Shown one piece after another: positions 54,064 to 63,270 of a DNA stretch of 64,000 nucleotides; within the stretch, counting starts at the first letter, position 1, and every line of letters begins with the position of its first letter. Location of the stretch: positions 1 through 64,000 of the forward strand of contig NZ_RHNR01000005.1 in assembly GCF_003946025.1 (NCBI RefSeq), written 5' to 3'. The position numbers and the translations under genes were made by a program. A model generated the notes under the pieces. That model ran no database searches. It saw only the letters and a list, made by a program, of their open reading frames with translations, and was not told where the DNA came from. The DNA comes from Lacticaseibacillus songhuajiangensis (GTDB taxonomy: Bacteria; Bacillota; Bacilli; Lactobacillales; Lactobacillaceae).

Positions 54064-54723
54064 TTACTGACGTGCTTCATAGAGCTTGATAATACTGTCA
54101 ACCACCTCGTCAATGCTCATTGGCGTGGTGTCTAAGCGGACTGCATCATCTGCTTGTTTGAGTGGTGAGGTCTCGCGGTGCGAGTCCTTGTAATCACGCG
54201 CGGCGATCTCCTTTTCGAGCGTCTCAACCGAAACGTCGATGCCTTTTTCCTTGTTGTCCAGAAAACGGCGGCGGGCACGTTCTTCAACGCTGGCCACCAT
54301 GAAGACCTTCAGCTCTGCATGGGGCAGAACGGTCGTACCAATGTCGCGACCGTCCATCACGATGTTGCCCTTTGCGGCAATTTCGCGCTGCTGGTTCGTG
54401 AGTTCAGTACGCACAGCTGGAATGGCGGCAACGGCGGACGCGTTGTTGGTCACGTCCTCTTGGCGAATGGCCAAGGTGATGTCTTCCCCGTTCAAGAGTG
54501 TCAGCTGACCGTCAGCACTCGGCTTGAACTCAATGTGCACTTCCGGCAACAATGCCGTCACGGCAGCGGCGTCATCCGGTGCCACACCGCGGCGCAGTAC
54601 CAGCAAGGTCACACTGCGGTACATGGCCCCAGTGTCACAGTACACGTAACCTAACTTCTTTGCGACCAACTTCGCTACGGTACTTTTACCCGCACTAGCT
54701 GGTCCATCAATTGCAATCTGCAT
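54064..54723 (-). CDS. cmk: cytidylate kinase
   Basis: 219-aa enzyme phosphorylating CMP and dCMP. P-loop IDGPASAGKSTVAK at the N-terminus; YCDTGAMYRS, NIVMDGRDIGTTVLP and the lid region ARRRFLDNKEKG follow. ATG at 54723 has GGAGGATC upstream; the longer frame to 54753 is rejected. Conserved cmk-rpsA order. Confidence 0.96.
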   Translation of the reverse strand: MQIAIDGPASAGKSTVAKLVAKKLGYVYCDTGAMYRSVTLLVLRRGVAPDDAAAVTALLPEVHIEFKPSADGQLTLLNGEDITLAIRQEDVTNNASAVAAIPAVRTELTNQQREIAAKGNIVMDGRDIGTTVLPHAELKVFMVASVEERARRRFLDNKEKGIDVSVETLEKEIAARDYKDSHRETSPLKQADDAVRLDTTPMSIDEVVDSIIKLYEARQ

Positions 54724-54774
54724 GCGATCCTCCAAATTAAAAGCTGGAACCAAGTTCCAGCTTCAGTATTGATA

Positions 54775-55365
54775 CTACTTAACCTTGAGCGTCTGCCCAG
54801 GGGTAACGGCTGTGCTTGAGCCCATCCCGTTGAGTGCCTGAATCTCAGACAAGGTCATCCCGTGGTTGACCGCAATCCGGTACAGGTTGTCTCCGGACTT
54901 CACGGTGTAACTACCACTGGCGGATGAACTAGAACTAGAGCTGGAACTCGAACTTGAACTAGATGAAGAGCTGCTACTTGCCGAACTGCTGCTAACACTG
55001 CTGCTCGTTGACGAGGAACTCTTCTTGCTACTAGAACTAGACGACTTCTTACTTGATTTGCTTGATTCGCTGCTACTCTTGGATTTGCTTGGTGCAGCAA
55101 CGCTAATGCGCGTCGTCGACTCCGCCGAGTTCGCCATTCGTTTTGAAACGGCTTGCCACACAATTGGGGCTAGGCATAACAAAAGTAAGGTAACAACGAG
55201 TACCACTGTGAGCACTGTATTACCACGGCTGTGCTTGCGACGTTCGATACGTGAGAAATTGCCGTCATCGTCCCGATCGTCCTCGAACTGCTGATTCCAG
55301 GGCTGCTTTTCCTTGGTTGTTTGCTCTTTGGCAATTTTTTCCGAGCGGTTTGTTTTCCTTGGCAC
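54775..55365 (-). CDS. LysM-domain membrane protein with serine tract
   Basis: 196-aa protein: basic/acidic cytoplasmic N-terminus, one membrane helix (VLTVVLVVTLLLLCLAPIVW), a linker of about 60 residues that is nearly all serine, and a C-terminal LysM domain (YTVKSGDNLYRIAVNHGMTLSEIQALNGM) that would bind peptidoglycan. The serine tract is encoded with mixed AGT/AGC/TCx codons and is a likely length-variable site. GTG start at 55365 with GGGGGG upstream. Commonly found beside cmk and recQ. Confidence 0.9.
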   Translation of the reverse strand: MPRKTNRSEKIAKEQTTKEKQPWNQQFEDDRDDDGNFSRIERRKHSRGNTVLTVVLVVTLLLLCLAPIVWQAVSKRMANSAESTTRISVAAPSKSKSSSESSKSSKKSSSSSSKKSSSSTSSSVSSSSASSSSSSSSSSSSSSSSSSSASGSYTVKSGDNLYRIAVNHGMTLSEIQALNGMGSSTAVTPGQTLKVK

Positions 55366-55419
55366 AACAATGCCCCCCTATTTCATCTTGGTTAATTGTA
55401 TCACATGAAAGCTGGTGGA

Positions 55420-56838
55420 CTAGTCGCTAACATTAAAAATCTGTTTAAAAACTTCTTGCCAAGTATTAAATCCTTGATTATCCGCCTGCTGCTCGCTGTG
55501 AATTTGAGCGAGAACACCAGCATCCGCAATACCGCAGCAAAAATCATCGTGCGTTTTGGCCGGACTGTCGAAATAGTGCAAGAGTTCTGCACGCACACAA
55601 CCGTCTGCCTGTAAGAAGTTCACCACGGCGCTAAACGCCTTTTGCTTGCTGCCGATGCGGGCATCAAGTGCCTGATTGACTTCACTGGCGCTGTAGCCCG
55701 CTTGCTGGTAGGCGAGTACTAGCTGAATCTGCGGGTCATCACTACCGGCGTATGCCTTGGGTGCGCGGTAAAGCGCCTTAACCAGGATCGGGCTCGGCAA
55801 ATTAGCCAACATCCCCGCCGTGTGTTGTGCGTCCTTAGCCGTGTACAGCAGCGCCGTCAGTGCCGGCTGGCCGTCACGACCCGCACGTCCAATGGCCTGC
55901 ATGTACTCTTCGAGTGTAGCCGGCACGCCCAGGTACAGCACCATCCGGACGTCGGGTTTATCCACCCCCATCCCGAACGCACTGGTGGCAAACAGCGTAT
56001 CAAGGCTCCCTTCAGTGAACTGGCGCTCACGCAGGGTTCGTGTGTGCCCATCAAGACCGGCGTGATAGAAGGCGACACGGCGGCCGTGCAAGCCGCTAAA
56101 TTGCTGCGCCAATTGCTCCGTGAGTTTCTTGGTTGGACAGTAAATAATGGCTGGCCCCGCCACTTGCGCGAGCAACGCACCCACTCGCTCGTTAACCGCC
56201 CGCTGATCCAGCAGACTCTCCCGGCCGATGAACAGTTCAGGACGATCCACGCTACCAGCGTAGATGGTCGCATTTTGCAGACGCAGTTGCCGCACAATCA
56301 CGCTCCGGACGTTCTCCGGCGCGGTTGCGGTCAGCGCCATAACTGGTGCACCCAAGCGCTGGCGGACATCCCCCAGCCGCAGGTAGGCCGGCCGAAAATC
56401 CGGTCCCCACTGATAAATGCAGTGCGCTTCGTCAACGACGAGCAATCCCACCTTTACGGCCTGCAGCGCGCGCAAAATGTCCGGCCGCGTCAACATTTCG
56501 GGCGCGATAAAAATAAATTGATAATAGCTTAAATTCTGCAGCACTACCGACAGTTCGCTAGGCGCTAACTGCGAATTAATTGCCAAAACACGTTTCTCGC
56601 CGCTGGCTTGCAGCCGCAACTGCTGATCACGCATCAGCGCAAGCAGGGGCTCCACCACGACTGTCACACCAGCACGCAATTGACCCGTGGCCTGAAAGCA
56701 GAGCGTCTTCCCGCTCCCAGTCGGCAAAATGCCGAGCACGTCCTTACCATCCAGCGCCGCGTTGATAATTTCTTCTTGGCCGGGACGCAGGTTCTGGTAG
56801 CCCAGCTGCTCAATAACACCTTCGACTTCACTGCGCAT
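55420..56838 (-). CDS. recQ: RecQ-family ATP-dependent DNA helicase
   Basis: 472-aa 3'-5' helicase. Walker A GILPTGSGKT, DEAH in VVDEAHCIYQWGPDFRPAY, TATAPE, and helicase C-terminal SAFGMGVDKPDVRMVLYLG and QAIGRAGRDG. It lacks an HRDC domain, typical for the shorter second RecQ of Firmicutes. ATG at 56838 with GGGGGAT upstream, overlapping the stop of the preceding gene by 11 bases, which makes them coupled. Confidence 0.95.
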   Translation of the reverse strand: MRSEVEGVIEQLGYQNLRPGQEEIINAALDGKDVLGILPTGSGKTLCFQATGQLRAGVTVVVEPLLALMRDQQLRLQASGEKRVLAINSQLAPSELSVVLQNLSYYQFIFIAPEMLTRPDILRALQAVKVGLLVVDEAHCIYQWGPDFRPAYLRLGDVRQRLGAPVMALTATAPENVRSVIVRQLRLQNATIYAGSVDRPELFIGRESLLDQRAVNERVGALLAQVAGPAIIYCPTKKLTEQLAQQFSGLHGRRVAFYHAGLDGHTRTLRERQFTEGSLDTLFATSAFGMGVDKPDVRMVLYLGVPATLEEYMQAIGRAGRDGQPALTALLYTAKDAQHTAGMLANLPSPILVKALYRAPKAYAGSDDPQIQLVLAYQQAGYSASEVNQALDARIGSKQKAFSAVVNFLQADGCVRAELLHYFDSPAKTHDDFCCGIADAGVLAQIHSEQQADNQGFNTWQEVFKQIFNVSD

Positions 56839-57844
56839 GTTGCATCCCCCGTAACTGTTCAATCTGAAACATCCGCACCTGCATGAACTCCAGGTCCGGC
56901 AACACGTCCAGCAATTCGCGGTAACTGTGCTGGCCGGCATTCCACGTTGCCAAAAGCTGCGGTTTCGCCGCGGCCGGATAAAAGCGGCTGAACGTTAAGG
57001 GTGCGCCAAAAATCGCCGCCACCTGCAAGTGCTCGTTCACTGTGCTTACCCGCAACCGCCGGCGCTGGGCAATCTGTTCAATCGATGCGCCGGCGTTAAA
57101 TTCGCTAACCGTTTGCTGCATCGGCTGCGAAAGTAGCGGCTGGCGTCCGCCCCAGAGCTGATACCAATGCGGACTTTGCGTTGGCGACATTTGTGCAAGC
57201 AGGGCGCACCCCGCCAGTTCAATGGCCAGTTCATTAGTGCTTGCTTCCGGATTACCACTGTAGCCATGTGCGAGCAGCTGACCGGCGAGCGTATCAGCAG
57301 TTTGCTGATCAAGCGCGGTGAACAAAGTGGTCAGCTCCGCCACAGCGGCCGCTGTTTCCTGCCCTAATTGGCCATACCACCAGCGTACCCGCGCTTGGAC
57401 GTGCAAATCCGCTATGGCTGGCCGGTAACGGTGATTGCCGTAGCTGAGTTCGGATAGCGTTTGTACTGCCAGGTAAAACTGCGGCAAGAAGGCCTGCACA
57501 CCGTAGTCTGGGCGGAAGGTTTTAAGGGCTGCCGCAAAGGTGGTGTCTGCACTGCGCGTTGCAGCGCCAGCATCTGTCAGACACAAACCCGCCTTTTGTT
57601 GGGCAATTAGACCGGCCCGCATCAGCGCTGCGACTTCATTTTCAAAATCTCCTCGACTCAGACGCGGCGTGACACCATACAGCCGCAAATTGCCCTGTTC
57701 CATGCCGGAAAAAACGGTGGAGGCCGTTTGGCGACCACTTAAAACACCGTATAAAGACAGTGCGCGCTGCGGTTGCGCGGTCAAGCCCGCCAGAATGAGT
57801 TTGGCGCTGTCACTTAACTCACTGTGGTTCACCTTTGTTGTCAT
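56828..57844 (-). CDS. YpbB-like helix-turn-helix protein, RecQ partner
   Basis: 338-aa soluble protein that in Firmicutes lies just upstream of recQ. Toward the C-terminus, FNAGASIEQIAQRRRLRVSTVNEHLQVAAIFG is a helicase-associated helix-turn-helix of the kind found in RQC regions. The rest is helical without known motifs. It may supply the missing DNA-binding part of the short RecQ. ATG at 57844 with GGAGG eight bases upstream. Confidence 0.85.
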   Translation of the reverse strand: MTTKVNHSELSDSAKLILAGLTAQPQRALSLYGVLSGRQTASTVFSGMEQGNLRLYGVTPRLSRGDFENEVAALMRAGLIAQQKAGLCLTDAGAATRSADTTFAAALKTFRPDYGVQAFLPQFYLAVQTLSELSYGNHRYRPAIADLHVQARVRWWYGQLGQETAAAVAELTTLFTALDQQTADTLAGQLLAHGYSGNPEASTNELAIELAGCALLAQMSPTQSPHWYQLWGGRQPLLSQPMQQTVSEFNAGASIEQIAQRRRLRVSTVNEHLQVAAIFGAPLTFSRFYPAAAKPQLLATWNAGQHSYRELLDVLPDLEFMQVRMFQIEQLRGMQHAQ

Positions 57845-57949
57845 TAACTCGCCCTCCCCATTCATTACCCGCATTTTGAGCGTTGCGAACATTTGTTTGC
57901 AATTCCGATTTTAGCATCTGCAGTGCTTGCTTCTCAACTTTAAAACAAG

Positions 57950-57988
57950 AAAGCCGGTACGTAAATCCGCAGATTTACGTACCGGCTC
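57950..57988 (-). terminator. terminator of ribU
   Basis: AGCCGGTACGTAAATC / GATTTACGTACCGGCT perfect 16-bp stem followed by TTCTTG on the minus strand. Confidence 0.85.
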
Positions 57989-58000
57989 CTAAGCTAAGCA

Positions 58001-58600
58001 TTATGCGTGCTTACTAACATGTTTGCTGTCCAGCGCTTTCCCGCGCTGCTTGGCTAGCCATGGTGCGAGCACCTTGGCGAAGACCAGGAAGACTACAGTG
58101 AGGACCACACCCTTGATGAGGTTAAATGGTACGACCCCGACGAGCAAGTACTTGGCCAGACTCATGTGAATGTTAAGACCAAAGGCCGTCATGTACATTG
58201 GCATGAGCACGAAGTAATTCAGGATGCTCATGAAAATGGTCAAGACCACCGTGCCACCAAGCAGCGCGCCCAATGCCCGCCGCCAGTTATAGCCATTCCG
58301 CAATGCCAGTGCAACTGGCAGAACGAACAGGACACTGGCGAAGAACGCCGCGGTGTCGCCAATCAGGTTAACCACCCCGGCACCCGTCAAGATGAAGTGC
58401 AGCAGGCTGCGCACCAAGGCGGTCTCAACGCCGGCACTGAGACCGAACAACAGTACCGCTAGCAGGACGGTTAGGTCACTCAAATCAAGAGTGAGAAACG
58501 GAAATGCTGGAATGACGGGTATGGCAAAATTCATGAGAACAAAGCCCAAGGCCGCGAGCACGGCCACCGCTACCAGCTTGTGCAAATTAACACTACGCAT
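58001..58600 (-). CDS. ribU: riboflavin ECF transporter substrate-binding protein RibU
   Basis: 199-aa integral membrane S component that binds riboflavin and works with the shared ECF energy module. About six hydrophobic segments; VAVLAALGFVLMNFAIPVIP and FPFLTLDLSDLTVLLA at the start are the RibU signature. ATG at 58600 with CTGGAGG upstream; the frame extension to 58654 runs into the terminator. The upstream FMN riboswitch confirms the vitamin. Confidence 0.96.
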   Translation of the reverse strand: MRSVNLHKLVAVAVLAALGFVLMNFAIPVIPAFPFLTLDLSDLTVLLAVLLFGLSAGVETALVRSLLHFILTGAGVVNLIGDTAAFFASVLFVLPVALALRNGYNWRRALGALLGGTVVLTIFMSILNYFVLMPMYMTAFGLNIHMSLAKYLLVGVVPFNLIKGVVLTVVFLVFAKVLAPWLAKQRGKALDSKHVSKHA

Positions 58601-58651
58601 AACAAAAACCTCCAGGCGGTTCGCCCCTGGGAAGCTTGCTCGCCGCGTAAA

Positions 58652-58692
58652 CAAAAAACCGTCCCCTGATCAAGAAAACATCAGGGGACGGG
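58652..58692 (-). terminator. riboswitch expression-platform terminator
   Basis: CCCGTCCCCTGAT/ATCAGGGGACGG stem followed by TTTTTTG on the minus strand, between the FMN aptamer and the ribU ribosome site. It would form when FMN is bound and stop transcription. Confidence 0.88.
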
Positions 58693-58713
58693 CCATTTAT
58701 CTACACGAAAAAT

Positions 58714-58836
58714 GAGCCTCATCTTCTTCCATCTAGACTTTAACTATCGGTTCCGGAATCACACCGGATCAACCACACGCGTGGGTAGCGGACTGTCACC
58801 GCCGGTCGGGAATTACACCCTGCCCTGAAGACGAAC
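58714..58836 (-). promoter_or_regulatory. FMN riboswitch (RFN element)
   Basis: The minus strand reads the conserved RFN blocks in order: CTTCAGGGCAGGGTG, AATTCCCGACCGGCGGT, AGTCCGC, GTGATTCCGGAACCGA, TAAAGTCTAGATGGAAGAAG. This is the canonical FMN-binding aptamer, 5' of ribU. Confidence 0.96.
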
Positions 58837-58962
58837 CATTTAATTATTTTTTGTAAGTTACCTTACGAATACAGAATACATGAGCCCTTCGCTAAAAGCA
58901 ACACCCGTGACGAAATAAAAGCGCCACGGCCCGCCACAGTTTATGCAAAACGTCGCGGCACT

Positions 58963-58997
58963 AAAAAAGCGCCACTACCCAGCTGGGCAGCAACGCT
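58963..58997 (-). terminator. terminator of rluB operon
   Basis: GCGTTGCT...AGTGGCGC stem with inner CCCAGCTGGG, followed by TTTTTT on the minus strand, 27 bp after the rluB stop. Confidence 0.85.
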
Positions 58998-59023
58998 AAT
59001 CTTAATGTTGAATTCAAAGTAGC

Positions 59024-59749
59024 TTAGTTGCCGGCCTCACCCTTAAGCGCGTGCACTTCATGGTGGCTGAGCTTACGGTAGTCACCAGGCTGCAGGCCAT
59101 CCAGTGTCAGCGGTCCAAAGGCCACACGGGACAACTTGAGTACTGGGTAACCAACCGCCTTCAGCATTTTCTTGACCTGGTGGTTGAGCCCCTGGTGAAT
59201 GGTCAATTCCACAATCGCGGTCTGCTTGGTCCGGTCGCGGGAGAGCACCTTGGCCTTCGCCTTGGCAAGCTTGCGACCTTCAATCGTGATGCCCTGACGC
59301 AGCGGCATGAGTTCAACGCCCTGCGGTACACCTTTAACCTTGGCCACGTACTGCTTGTCGATGTTGAACTTCGGATGCATCATCATGTTCGCAAAATCAC
59401 CATCATTGGTCATGATGAGCGCACCTGAAGTGTCGTAGTCCAGACGGCCAACTGGGTAGAGGCGTTCTTGCACTTCTTCAAAGAAGTCGGTGACCACCTT
59501 CCGGCCCTTATCATCAGAGACTGCGGTGATGACGCCACGCGGCTTGTAGAACAAGAAGTACTGCTTCTTCTCACGTGTTAGTGGCACACCGTCAACGCTC
59601 ACCTTATCTTCAGGCGTCACCTTAACCCCGAGTACACGAACCACGTGGTCGTTCACCGTGACACGGCCTTGCGTAATCATTTCTTCTGCATGCCGCCGCG
59701 AAGCCACACCGGCCGCCGCAATCACCTTTTGTAATCGTTCTTCGTTCAA
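59024..59749 (-). CDS. rluB: 23S rRNA pseudouridine synthase (RluB family)
   Basis: 241-aa enzyme converting a uridine in 23S rRNA helix 89 region to pseudouridine. N-terminal S4 domain (RLQKVIAAAGVASRRHAEEMI...RVTVNDHVV), catalytic motif GRLDYDTSGALIMTNDG with the active aspartate, and QGLNHQVKKMLKAVGYPV. The start is TTG at 59749 overlapping the scpB stop (TTGA). Confidence 0.95.
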   Translation of the reverse strand: MNEERLQKVIAAAGVASRRHAEEMITQGRVTVNDHVVRVLGVKVTPEDKVSVDGVPLTREKKQYFLFYKPRGVITAVSDDKGRKVVTDFFEEVQERLYPVGRLDYDTSGALIMTNDGDFANMMMHPKFNIDKQYVAKVKGVPQGVELMPLRQGITIEGRKLAKAKAKVLSRDRTKQTAIVELTIHQGLNHQVKKMLKAVGYPVLKLSRVAFGPLTLDGLQPGDYRKLSHHEVHALKGEAGN

Positions 59750-60330
59750 TTGTCTTCCTCCGAAGATTCTTCCGTCGCGACGTTGCCGCGATCAAACAGG
59801 TCCAGCTGCGCGCCATCACCCGCGGCCGGTAGTTCGTCTAGGTCCGGCAAGTCACTCAACTTGTGCAAGCCGAAGTAATCCAGAAACTGGGGACTGGTGG
59901 CGTACATAATTGGCCGCCCCGGCGCATCCATGCGCCCGGCCTCTTGCACCAGTTGGCGCGTCACTAGTGTCTGCAAGGCGCCACTACTCTGCACGCCGCG
60001 CACCTGATCCACCTCGATGCGGGTCACCGGCTGCTGGTAAGCAATGATGGCCAGCACCTCGAGGGCCGCCTGGGACAAACCCGTTGACGGCGGGCCCTCA
60101 AAGTAGCGCTTGAGCACGGGTGCCAGTTCTGCTTTTGTCAGCAGAAAGTAGCGGTCGTCCGACTCGCGGCAAGTGAGCCCGCGGGTGTCATCCGCGTTCA
60201 GATTCTTCATGAACAAATCTAGCTGCTGGCGAACGGCTGTCGGCGCGATGCCCAGAATCTGGCTAAACGCGTTTATGTCCACACCGTCTTCACCGGCGGC
60301 GTACAAAATTGCTTCAATTTGGGCGTTCAA
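59746..60330 (-). CDS. scpB: segregation and condensation protein B
   Basis: 194-aa protein with paired winged helices that binds ScpA in the SMC condensin complex. AQIEAILYAAGEDG, AALEVLAIIAYQQPVTRIEVDQVRGV and FLDYFGL are typical. TTG start at 60330 overlapping the scpA stop (TTGA). Confidence 0.96.
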   Translation of the reverse strand: MNAQIEAILYAAGEDGVDINAFSQILGIAPTAVRQQLDLFMKNLNADDTRGLTCRESDDRYFLLTKAELAPVLKRYFEGPPSTGLSQAALEVLAIIAYQQPVTRIEVDQVRGVQSSGALQTLVTRQLVQEAGRMDAPGRPIMYATSPQFLDYFGLHKLSDLPDLDELPAAGDGAQLDLFDRGNVATEESSEEDN

Positions 60331-61058
60331 CTTGCCTGGGCTCCTTCCCGCTGCGTAATCATGAGTTCGCTCATGCTGTCATCCTGCTCACACAGAATTA
60401 GGCCGTTCTTGGCCATTTCAAGCAGTGCCAAAAACGTCGTGACGACCTCGCTGACCGTCGGCTGACTCACCAGGTAAAGGAAAGTGCAGCGGTGTTGCGT
60501 CCGCAATTGTTCCTCAATCTGACTAATCTTGTCATCCAGTGACACGGTCTCCACTTCGATGTGCCGCACCGCCTGCTCAGTACGCGCAATGCGACTCAGC
60601 ACCTTTTGCATCGCCGCGCTGAGTTCACGCAACTTCACCGCCCCGGGTGCCAGTGGCGCAACCACGTCATCTGGCGGCAAGGCGGCGGGCTTAGCAAACA
60701 TCTGACTGCGTTCCTGCTCGCGCTGCCGCAAATCGGCGGCCGCTTCCTGGTAAACCTGATAATTCAGCAATTGCGCCACCAGGTCTGCACGCGGGTCCTC
60801 TGGTTCCGTGAACTCATCAACTGGTTCCGGCTCAGGCAACAGCATCCGGCTCTTGAGTGCCATTAGACTTGCGGCCATAACAAAATAATCGCCGGCCACG
60901 TCCAGCGCGCGCTCTTGCATACTGTGCAAATACGCGATGTACTGCTCCGTGATTTTGGCGATTGGAATATCGTAAATATCGATTTTATTTTCTTTAATCA
61001 GGTGCCAAAGTAAATCCAGTGGCCCCGAAAAATCATTCAGGACTAGGGTTAGTGCCAT
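60327..61058 (-). CDS. scpA: segregation and condensation protein A
   Basis: 243-aa kleisin of the bacterial condensin. LVLNDFSGPLDLLWHLIKENKIDIYDIPIAKITEQY is the N-terminal SMC-neck-binding part; FLALLEMAKNGLI near the C-terminus contacts the SMC head. ATG at 61058 with AAGGA eight bases upstream; overlaps the ribT end by 26 bases. Confidence 0.96.
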   Translation of the reverse strand: MALTLVLNDFSGPLDLLWHLIKENKIDIYDIPIAKITEQYIAYLHSMQERALDVAGDYFVMAASLMALKSRMLLPEPEPVDEFTEPEDPRADLVAQLLNYQVYQEAAADLRQREQERSQMFAKPAALPPDDVVAPLAPGAVKLRELSAAMQKVLSRIARTEQAVRHIEVETVSLDDKISQIEEQLRTQHRCTFLYLVSQPTVSEVVTTFLALLEMAKNGLILCEQDDSMSELMITQREGAQAS

Positions 61059-61425
61059 CACAGTTTTCCTTCGATTGTTCTGCCCACTTCATAATGAGTG
61101 GCGTCGTTTCCAGAGAACCCATCAGCTTCTTGCCATTCACACGCTGGGAAAGTTCACTCAGCAAGCGGTTAATGACCGCCTGATTGCGGTACTCTGGTGC
61201 TAAATCTAGATGCCGTAGCAGCACGTAATCGTCGCCCAATTCGATTCCGGCCACGCCACAGAAGTTGTTCGTGTCCTCACGGTACATGAACAGCTGGTGG
61301 CTTGGATCGGTCGTGTAGAGCTTCAGCTCTGTTTGGAGATTGTGCAGATCTTTCAAATCCTCTTCATAGGAGAGGAAGCCCATCGCAATCTTCTGATAAT
61401 CATCCTTGTAATTTACCAACATCAT
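61033..61425 (-). CDS. RibT-like GNAT acetyltransferase
   Basis: 130-aa GNAT-fold protein whose family (RibT) sits beside scpA in many Firmicutes. LLRHLDLAPEYRNQAVINRLLSEL is the acetyl-CoA-binding region with a degenerate loop. A role in riboflavin metabolism has been proposed for the family but not shown here. Start ATG 61425 (MMLVNYKDD) with GGGTGAG upstream. Confidence 0.82.
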   Translation of the reverse strand: MMLVNYKDDYQKIAMGFLSYEEDLKDLHNLQTELKLYTTDPSHQLFMYREDTNNFCGVAGIELGDDYVLLRHLDLAPEYRNQAVINRLLSELSQRVNGKKLMGSLETTPLIMKWAEQSKENCDGTNPSPE

Positions 61426-61485
61426 TCTCACCCACTTAGACACCAATTTACCATAATCTGCCCGTTGAGGCCACTAAGAAGCACC

Positions 61486-62367
61486 CTAACCGTGTGGATG
61501 GGTCTTGTGGTAGACATCCGCAATGTGGCCATTGGACAGGTGCGTATAAAGCTGCGTGGTGCTAACGTCAGCGTGGCCAAGGATTTCCTGGACCACTCGC
61601 AAGTCGGCGCCGTTTTCAAGCAGGCTCGTCGCAAACGAGTGCCGCAAGGTGTGCGGCGTCACGTCCTTATCGATGCCAGCGGCATTGATGTAAACCTTGA
61701 GGTTCTTCCAGATTCCCTGCCGTGTTAGCTTGCGGCCGTGGAAGTTGAGAAACACCTCTGCAGGCCGATCCCGTTTCAGCAGCTGAGGCCGCGAGTTGTC
61801 CAGATAGCGATTCACCCACTCTTGAGCCTGCATGGTGACGGGCACAAGGCGTTCTTTGTCCCCTTTACCGAGCACCTGAATCAGGTTCATCTGCATGTGC
61901 AGCTGACTCATTTTCAAGTTCACCAATTCAGAAACTCGCATCCCAGTTGCATACATCAGTTCAAAAATCGCCCGGTCGCGCAGTCCTAACGGCTTACCAG
62001 TATCTGGCACGGCCAGCAGCGCCGCAATTTCATCTTGCGTCAAGACCGTCGGCAAGTGCTTAGCGGGCTTGGGTGAATCAATCAGTTCCATCGGGTTCGT
62101 ACTGACACGCCCCTGCCGCTGCAAATAACGGTAGAATTTGCGCATTGCCGACTGCTGGCGCGCCATACTGCTGGGGGCCAGCTCAACCGTTTCACTAGCG
62201 TAAAAAGTGGTAATTTGTTCACTTTCCGTTGGCACTTCTGCCAGATTTTGCGCATCCATCCAGGCGGCAAAACGCTGCAGATCGCGGCGGTAGGAATCCT
62301 GAGTTGCCTGCGACAATCCCCGTTCAACGGCCAGGTAGTGGACAAAATCGTTAATTAAATCATCCAT
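61486..62367 (-). CDS. xerD: tyrosine recombinase XerD
   Basis: 293-aa site-specific recombinase that resolves chromosome dimers with XerC at dif. Catalytic residues: Arg144 (TGMRVSEL), Lys168, His239 and Arg242 (HTLRHS), His265 (LGHADV) and Tyr274 (TTQLYTH). N-terminal SAM-like domain intact. ATG at 62367 with GAAAGGA upstream. In the conserved housekeeping order before scpAB. Confidence 0.95.
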   Translation of the reverse strand: MDDLINDFVHYLAVERGLSQATQDSYRRDLQRFAAWMDAQNLAEVPTESEQITTFYASETVELAPSSMARQQSAMRKFYRYLQRQGRVSTNPMELIDSPKPAKHLPTVLTQDEIAALLAVPDTGKPLGLRDRAIFELMYATGMRVSELVNLKMSQLHMQMNLIQVLGKGDKERLVPVTMQAQEWVNRYLDNSRPQLLKRDRPAEVFLNFHGRKLTRQGIWKNLKVYINAAGIDKDVTPHTLRHSFATSLLENGADLRVVQEILGHADVSTTQLYTHLSNGHIADVYHKTHPHG

Positions 62368-62381
62368 GCCAGCCGTCCTTT

Positions 62382-63260
62382 CTAATCTTCTGCGTTCAGA
62401 CCCGCATCCGTTAATTCAATAACACCATCGTGTTGGGTAATATAACGTGCCTTCAGCAAGTGGCCCACGGCGCGCTTGAACGCCCCTTTACTAATATCAA
62501 GCTGACTCTTGATGTCTTCAGGCGCACTCTTGTCCGTCAGTCCCAGCTGGTGGTCACGGTTATGCTTCATGATTGCCAGTAGCATTGCTGCATCGTCTCC
62601 AATTGCCTCGTAAGCACGTGGCTTCAAGGAGAGGTTCAACTCACCGTCATCACGGATGCCAATAACACGCGCCTGGACTACCTGACCCAAGCGCGGTTCC
62701 ACATCGCGTTCACTCGGGTGAATGAAGCCAATCTGGTGATCTTCAGTGAAGACGAAGGTTCCGACCTTCTTCAGCTGAAAGGCGGTTGCCGTCACGTTCT
62801 TGTTCTTCATGTCGTCACTTGCGCGGCGCGACAGCTGCTGATAGAGACCAGGCTGCGCCAAATCGCCCCACATGCGGTGCTTATTATCAATCTGGAGCCG
62901 AATGTTCAAGCGGTCGCCCCGGGTTGGCCACAGGTAGGATTCCAATGGCAACTGGTCCAAGCTAACCACAACGTCCTTATCTTCCAAGCCCACGTCAACG
63001 AAGACACCCAAGTCGCGGCGCACCTGCACAACTTCGCAAAAGGTGTACTGTGATTCGCTAATCTTCGGCATCTTGGTCGTGATGCGCGCGTGGTGGTGTT
63101 CGTCTTCATAGGCAAAACCGCTCAGCGTGTCGCCGACTGCTGGCGCCTTTTCAAACTCATCGGCGTTGCAAGCCAGGGTCACCCCTGCATACTGCGCAAA
63201 AACGCTGGTGTCATTGGTATCTGAGACGACTGCCTCAACAACTTGTCCGTTAAAATCCAT
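62382..63260 (-). CDS. cvfB: S1-domain RNA-binding protein CvfB
   Basis: 292-aa protein with about three S1-like domains (VVEAVVSDTNDTSVFAQ, VRRDLGVFVDVGLEDKDVVVSLDQLP, GTFVFTEDHQIGFIHPSE...RVIGIRDDGELNLSLKPR) and a C-terminal winged helix (LDISKGAFKRAVGHLLKARYI). The family affects virulence-gene expression in staphylococci; the role here is unknown. Two adjacent ATGs, 63263 and 63260; the second has the better spacing to GAGGA. Confidence 0.92.
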   Translation of the reverse strand: MDFNGQVVEAVVSDTNDTSVFAQYAGVTLACNADEFEKAPAVGDTLSGFAYEDEHHHARITTKMPKISESQYTFCEVVQVRRDLGVFVDVGLEDKDVVVSLDQLPLESYLWPTRGDRLNIRLQIDNKHRMWGDLAQPGLYQQLSRRASDDMKNKNVTATAFQLKKVGTFVFTEDHQIGFIHPSERDVEPRLGQVVQARVIGIRDDGELNLSLKPRAYEAIGDDAAMLLAIMKHNRDHQLGLTDKSAPEDIKSQLDISKGAFKRAVGHLLKARYITQHDGVIELTDAGLNAED

Positions 63261-63270
63261 CATTAATTCC

